Source: Styela clava (taxonomy: Eukaryota; Chordata; Ascidiacea; Stolidobranchia; Styelidae). Taken from it: DNA of 64,000 bases. Within the stretch, counting starts at the first letter, position 1; every line of letters starts with the position of its first letter. The position numbers and the translations under genes were made by a program. Location: the NCBI RefSeq assembly GCF_964204865.1, contig NC_135250.1:28263395-28327394 (forward strand), written 5' to 3'. Below the pieces are notes generated by a model, which was not told where the DNA came from, searched no databases, and saw nothing but the letters and a program-made list of their open reading frames with translations. This document shows positions 60,860-64,000 of this stretch, in pieces.

Positions 60860-61700
60860 TTATAATGTAGCGTTTGGTAATTTTGAGTTTTCTATTTGTA
60901 AGCTAATGAGGTTTAGGTAAACTGGACATTGCTTCTATCATACTTGTACAAAAATCTGTTGAGTGCATCATTTAAATTTGGTCATGAAAATTATTAGGTT
61001 ATTAATTTCATGAGAAAAAAAACTCGAAGCGGATGGAAACAAAGCCCGATTCAATGGTTTTTGTAGCGGTATAGTTTTATCCAGCTATTACATAATTACA
61101 CGTAAATGCAACATTTCATTTGCATATTATTCATCCATAATCCAATCCATTCTTCTTCTAATCGTTACAGACAATCGGAGGAAAAAGTTTGCAAAAACAG
61201 GATAATTAGCCACCGATTACATTCACGATTTTATCGATATTCATTTCATTGAAAATGTAAAGTAATAGATGTAATTAATTAATTTTGCATAAATGTAGTA
61301 TTATATACATAAGATATATTTAACCTGGCAGATAACAGTGACGCATTCATATATTCAAAATAAAATCTTTTAGTGTAAAATGTCAACCTATTAACATTAG
61401 TTAAATTTTGGGCACCACATAATGAAACTACCATTGATTCATTGCTTGTATACGCATTCCATAGGTCAAATTAGGCCATATATGTACTATTAAAAGTCAC
61501 AATATTCGTAGTAATATTATCCCTGGCTTTAATGCGGTGCAAATGATAACACACACATAGGCATTTAGTTCGATGAAAACTCTGACGTATCCAGTCGCTT
61601 AATGGGCATTTGTGCATTGGGTTCTACTTATTCAGTACAGCATTAGGGCATCACGCTACAAACGACATATTTAGGCCGTATTTTTAAGCCAGGAATAGTA
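60860..61700 (+). repeat. CTL-E upstream region, duplicate of 53690-54755
   Basis: Long near-identical stretches are shared with the CTL-D upstream region, for example ACCTGGCAGATAACAGTGAC, then GCATTCATATATTCAAAATA, and CCTATTAACATTAGTTAAAT, then TTTGGGCACCACATAATGAA. The duplication includes the promoter side and the first exon, so CTL-D and CTL-E are a recent tandem pair. Confidence 0.75.
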
Positions 61701-61703
61701 GAA

Positions 61704-64000
61704 ATGGGTACAACCTTCACCATTTTTGTACTGTTTCTATTTCATTGGACATATTTGGGTGAGTTACAAAATTATAATTTGAACCGCTAATGAAATTAGC
61801 ATATTTGCATGAAAATTATCTTTCAAGTTTTAAAATGTAGGCAAGATCCAATTGAATGCCAATTTTGAGTTGATCAAAATTCCGGATATTAATATAAATC
61901 CAATGTCTGTTAGTTATGTTATTATTGGTTCCTCTTGTTATCGTGGCAATTTGAATGGCGAACAGCTAAAAGGAAGGTGTTTATAAACAAAATAGCCATG
62001 TTCATATTAGAAGCTGTTTATCGAAAACTTTGTGCGGAGTTGAGGCGTGGAAAACATCATGTAACCGAATACAAATAATCGTTTTTAGGATTGAGTAATT
62101 TAATTAAAACATATATTTTATTTTATAACATTTTAGGTATTAATTTTTGTTGGCACCATCGTCTTAAGGTTAATGTGCTGCAGATTTTATATTAAATATA
62201 TTTTTTGTTTAAATGAAATTAAATCGTATGTGGCGAAAGAATGCACTTAAAGATATAATATTGAATTTCTAGTTGCTACTACAATCAATACGTAATAAAA
62301 TTGTTTACGTTATATAGTGTACTTATAAAACTACTTTTCGTTGACAAATTATTACTGTATTCACAGCCGCAAACCAGTTGGATGAGTCATGTGACGGGCA
62401 AAGTGCAGAGTTCGAAATTGTGGTGAATACTTATATTTAATTTATTTAACATCAAAATTGGAGCAATAAACTAAAACAAACTAAGTTCAAATATAGAAGA
62501 GTGAAATAAAATTCGTTACACACAGAAAACTATAAAAAATGAATTAAAACCTCTAGAGTCTAGACAAATAAAATTGCTTGGTTATTACAATATATAAGAA
62601 TTTAGAGCTGGTCTCTCCGAACATAACTTCCTTCAGGCGATTTGGCTAATGTTCTATGTTTTAGGTACTTCAAAGATTCATCAACATTAAATATTAAAAA
62701 CCTTTTATTTTCAGTTTAAAAGCGAACATGGTGAGATATTCTATTATAACTAATGTTTTCTGCTCAAAGATATATAAAACATTAAAAAAACTGTGATAAT
62801 CATCTCGGTATGGTACTTTTCTGATTTTATTTTTTATTTCAGTCCACCCATAAACAACCACAACATAATTTATTTTAAAACTAACATTTATACAATTGGA
62901 GAATTTAAAATTGAGACAATGAAAGATATGTATAAAGTGTTTGATAAGTGTAAGGAACACACTTGTTGTAGCACCGCTGGTTAACATATGTAGCGGGATT
63001 TAATGGTGTTTGTGTGTTTGATAATTGTTAAAATATGTCTTCCTTATATCTACGTACATATTATAATACAGTGAATGATAAACATAACTATCCAGGCCTG
63101 AGCATTTAAATCTTAGTAACTATTCCCTTACAAAATCAGGAGTTGTAATCTGTGGATATTATGCGATAATGAATTTAATTTGTTGTCTGTCATTTTAGCT
63201 TAACCTCTGCTAAAATAAATTTGAAGAATTTCCAATTGTATTTCTTATTATCGCACGTTTTCTTTAGAAATTTAAAATTTGAACATATAAATTAGAATAT
63301 TTGTGTTTTCAGATTTGAGAAGGCAACTGGAAAAAAATCCACGTCACTTTTGGCGAAGCATCCGGACTTGTTAAAAAGTGAAGTCAACATACAAGCAACA
63401 TTAAAAAAAAAACATGCGACAAAGAAATCTGTCAAAACATTTCCAAAATTTTCAACAAACACTATATTCGAAGCGACAACCAAGCGCCCCCGTCAATCCA
63501 CTACAAATACTCACCTTACTAAACCTCCAACTAAAACCTACAACAAAACAACCACTCATCCATTCAAAGCGACTTACAACAAATCAACCTCCGCTCCATT
63601 CAAAGTGACCTACAACAAAACAACCTCTGCTCCATTAGAAGCGAACTACAATAAAACAACCACTGCTTCATTCAAAGCGACTTACAACAAAACAACCTCT
63701 GCTCCATTCAAAGCGACCTACAACAAAACAACCTCTGCTCCATTCAAAGCGACTTACAACAAATCAACCTCCGCTCCATTCAAAGCGACTTACAACAAAA
63801 CAACCTCTGCTCCATTAGAAGCGAACTACAATAAAACAACCACTGCTTCATTCAAAGCGACTTACAACAAAACAACCTCTGCCCCATTCAAAGCGACCTA
63901 CAACAAAACAACCTCTGCTCCATTCAAAGCGACTTACAACAAATCAACCTCCGCTCCATTCAAAGCGACTTACAACAAAACAACCTCTGCTCCATTAGAA
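61704..64000 (+). CDS. CTL-E: partial CTL-D-like gene with frameshift and expanded coding repeat
   Basis: Exons 61704-61758 (signal MGTTFTIFVLFLFHWTYLG), 62367-62422 (DESCDGQSAEFEIV), 62715-62730 (16 nt) and exon 4 from 63313 correspond one-to-one to CTL-D. Exon 4 begins DLRRQLEK but has one base fewer than CTL-D in a run of seven A (63331-63337), which shifts the frame and puts a TAA at about 63371. In the other frame homology to CTL-D resumes at once (LLKSEVNIQATL) and stays open to the window end through the 36-bp repeat. The lectin exons would lie beyond 64000. Either the copy is a recent pseudogene, the deletion is an assembly error in a homopolymer, or splicing restores the frame. The long open repeat argues against an old pseudogene. 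Confidence 0.7.
63539..64000 (+). repeat. 36-bp coding tandem repeat with 180-bp higher-order period
   Basis: The unit TACAACAAAACAACCTCTGC, then TCCATTCAAAGCGACT, is 36 bp and encodes 12 residues of the form YNKTTSAPFKAT. Twelve complete units and part of a thirteenth fit before the window ends. Variants (SAPLEAN, TASFKAT, NKSTSAPF) recur in the same order every five units: 63601-63780 and 63781-63960 are nearly identical, a 180-bp higher-order repeat. Each unit has an NKT/NKS N-glycosylation sequon and several Thr/Ser. Confidence 0.92.

Larger units (their letters stand above)
58211..61703. other. Spacer between CTL-D and CTL-E, built of duplicated upstream sequence
   Basis: After the CTL-D 3' UTR, two tandem segments follow: about 58985-60195 and about 60275-61640. 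Each consists of a block around AAATTGAATG/AAATCAAATG and TTTGAACAC, then a block like the one upstream of CTL-D. The first copy ends without any signal exon; the second leads into CTL-E. I see no exon in this spacer. Confidence 0.6.

Overview
The window reads as invertebrate animal genomic DNA: AT-rich, genes in many small exons with GT-AG (occasionally GC-AG) introns, polyadenylation signals, and many short non-autonomous DNA transposons. The protein content (meprin-type membrane astacins and secreted C-type-lectin-like proteins with mucin-like stalks) would suit a marine deuterostome such as a tunicate. That placement is inference; nothing here fixes the species. All gene models were built by hand from splice signals, reading-frame continuity and comparison between paralogues.

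Layout: (1) 1947-3886 (+), a four-exon gene for a small single-pass membrane protein (149 aa). (2) 5313-18243 (-), a 16-exon meprin-like gene (signal peptide, propeptide, astacin protease, MAM, MATH, transmembrane segment; about 740 aa) with a possible extra in-frame cassette exon. (3) 21733-32962 (+), a second meprin-like gene, 16 exons and 756 aa, head-to-head with the first across 3.5 kb. Many exon lengths are identical between the two, so they are inverted duplicates. (4) 34742 to the end of the window (+), a tandem array of at least five paralogous secreted proteins, CTL-A to CTL-E. Each has a signal exon, a short Cys-containing exon, a 16-nt microexon, a helix plus Ser/Thr-rich exon and two C-type-lectin-like exons. 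A and B form one subfamily, C, D and E another. CTL-E is cut by the window end. It carries a 1-nt deletion relative to CTL-D and an expanded 36-bp coding repeat with a glycosylation sequon in each unit.

The spacers hold hAT-type elements with 8-bp target duplications, including two with recognisable transposase relics, a palindromic MITE family, a fold-back around CTL-C exon 1, and tandem copies of the CTL-D/E upstream region, one of them lacking any gene.

Functionally this looks like a secretory or mucosal-surface neighbourhood: two membrane zinc proteases with intact catalytic motifs next to a fast-changing family of secreted glycosylated lectin-like proteins. Whether the proteases act on the lectin-like proteins is not shown by the sequence. 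No tRNA, rRNA or CRISPR was seen.
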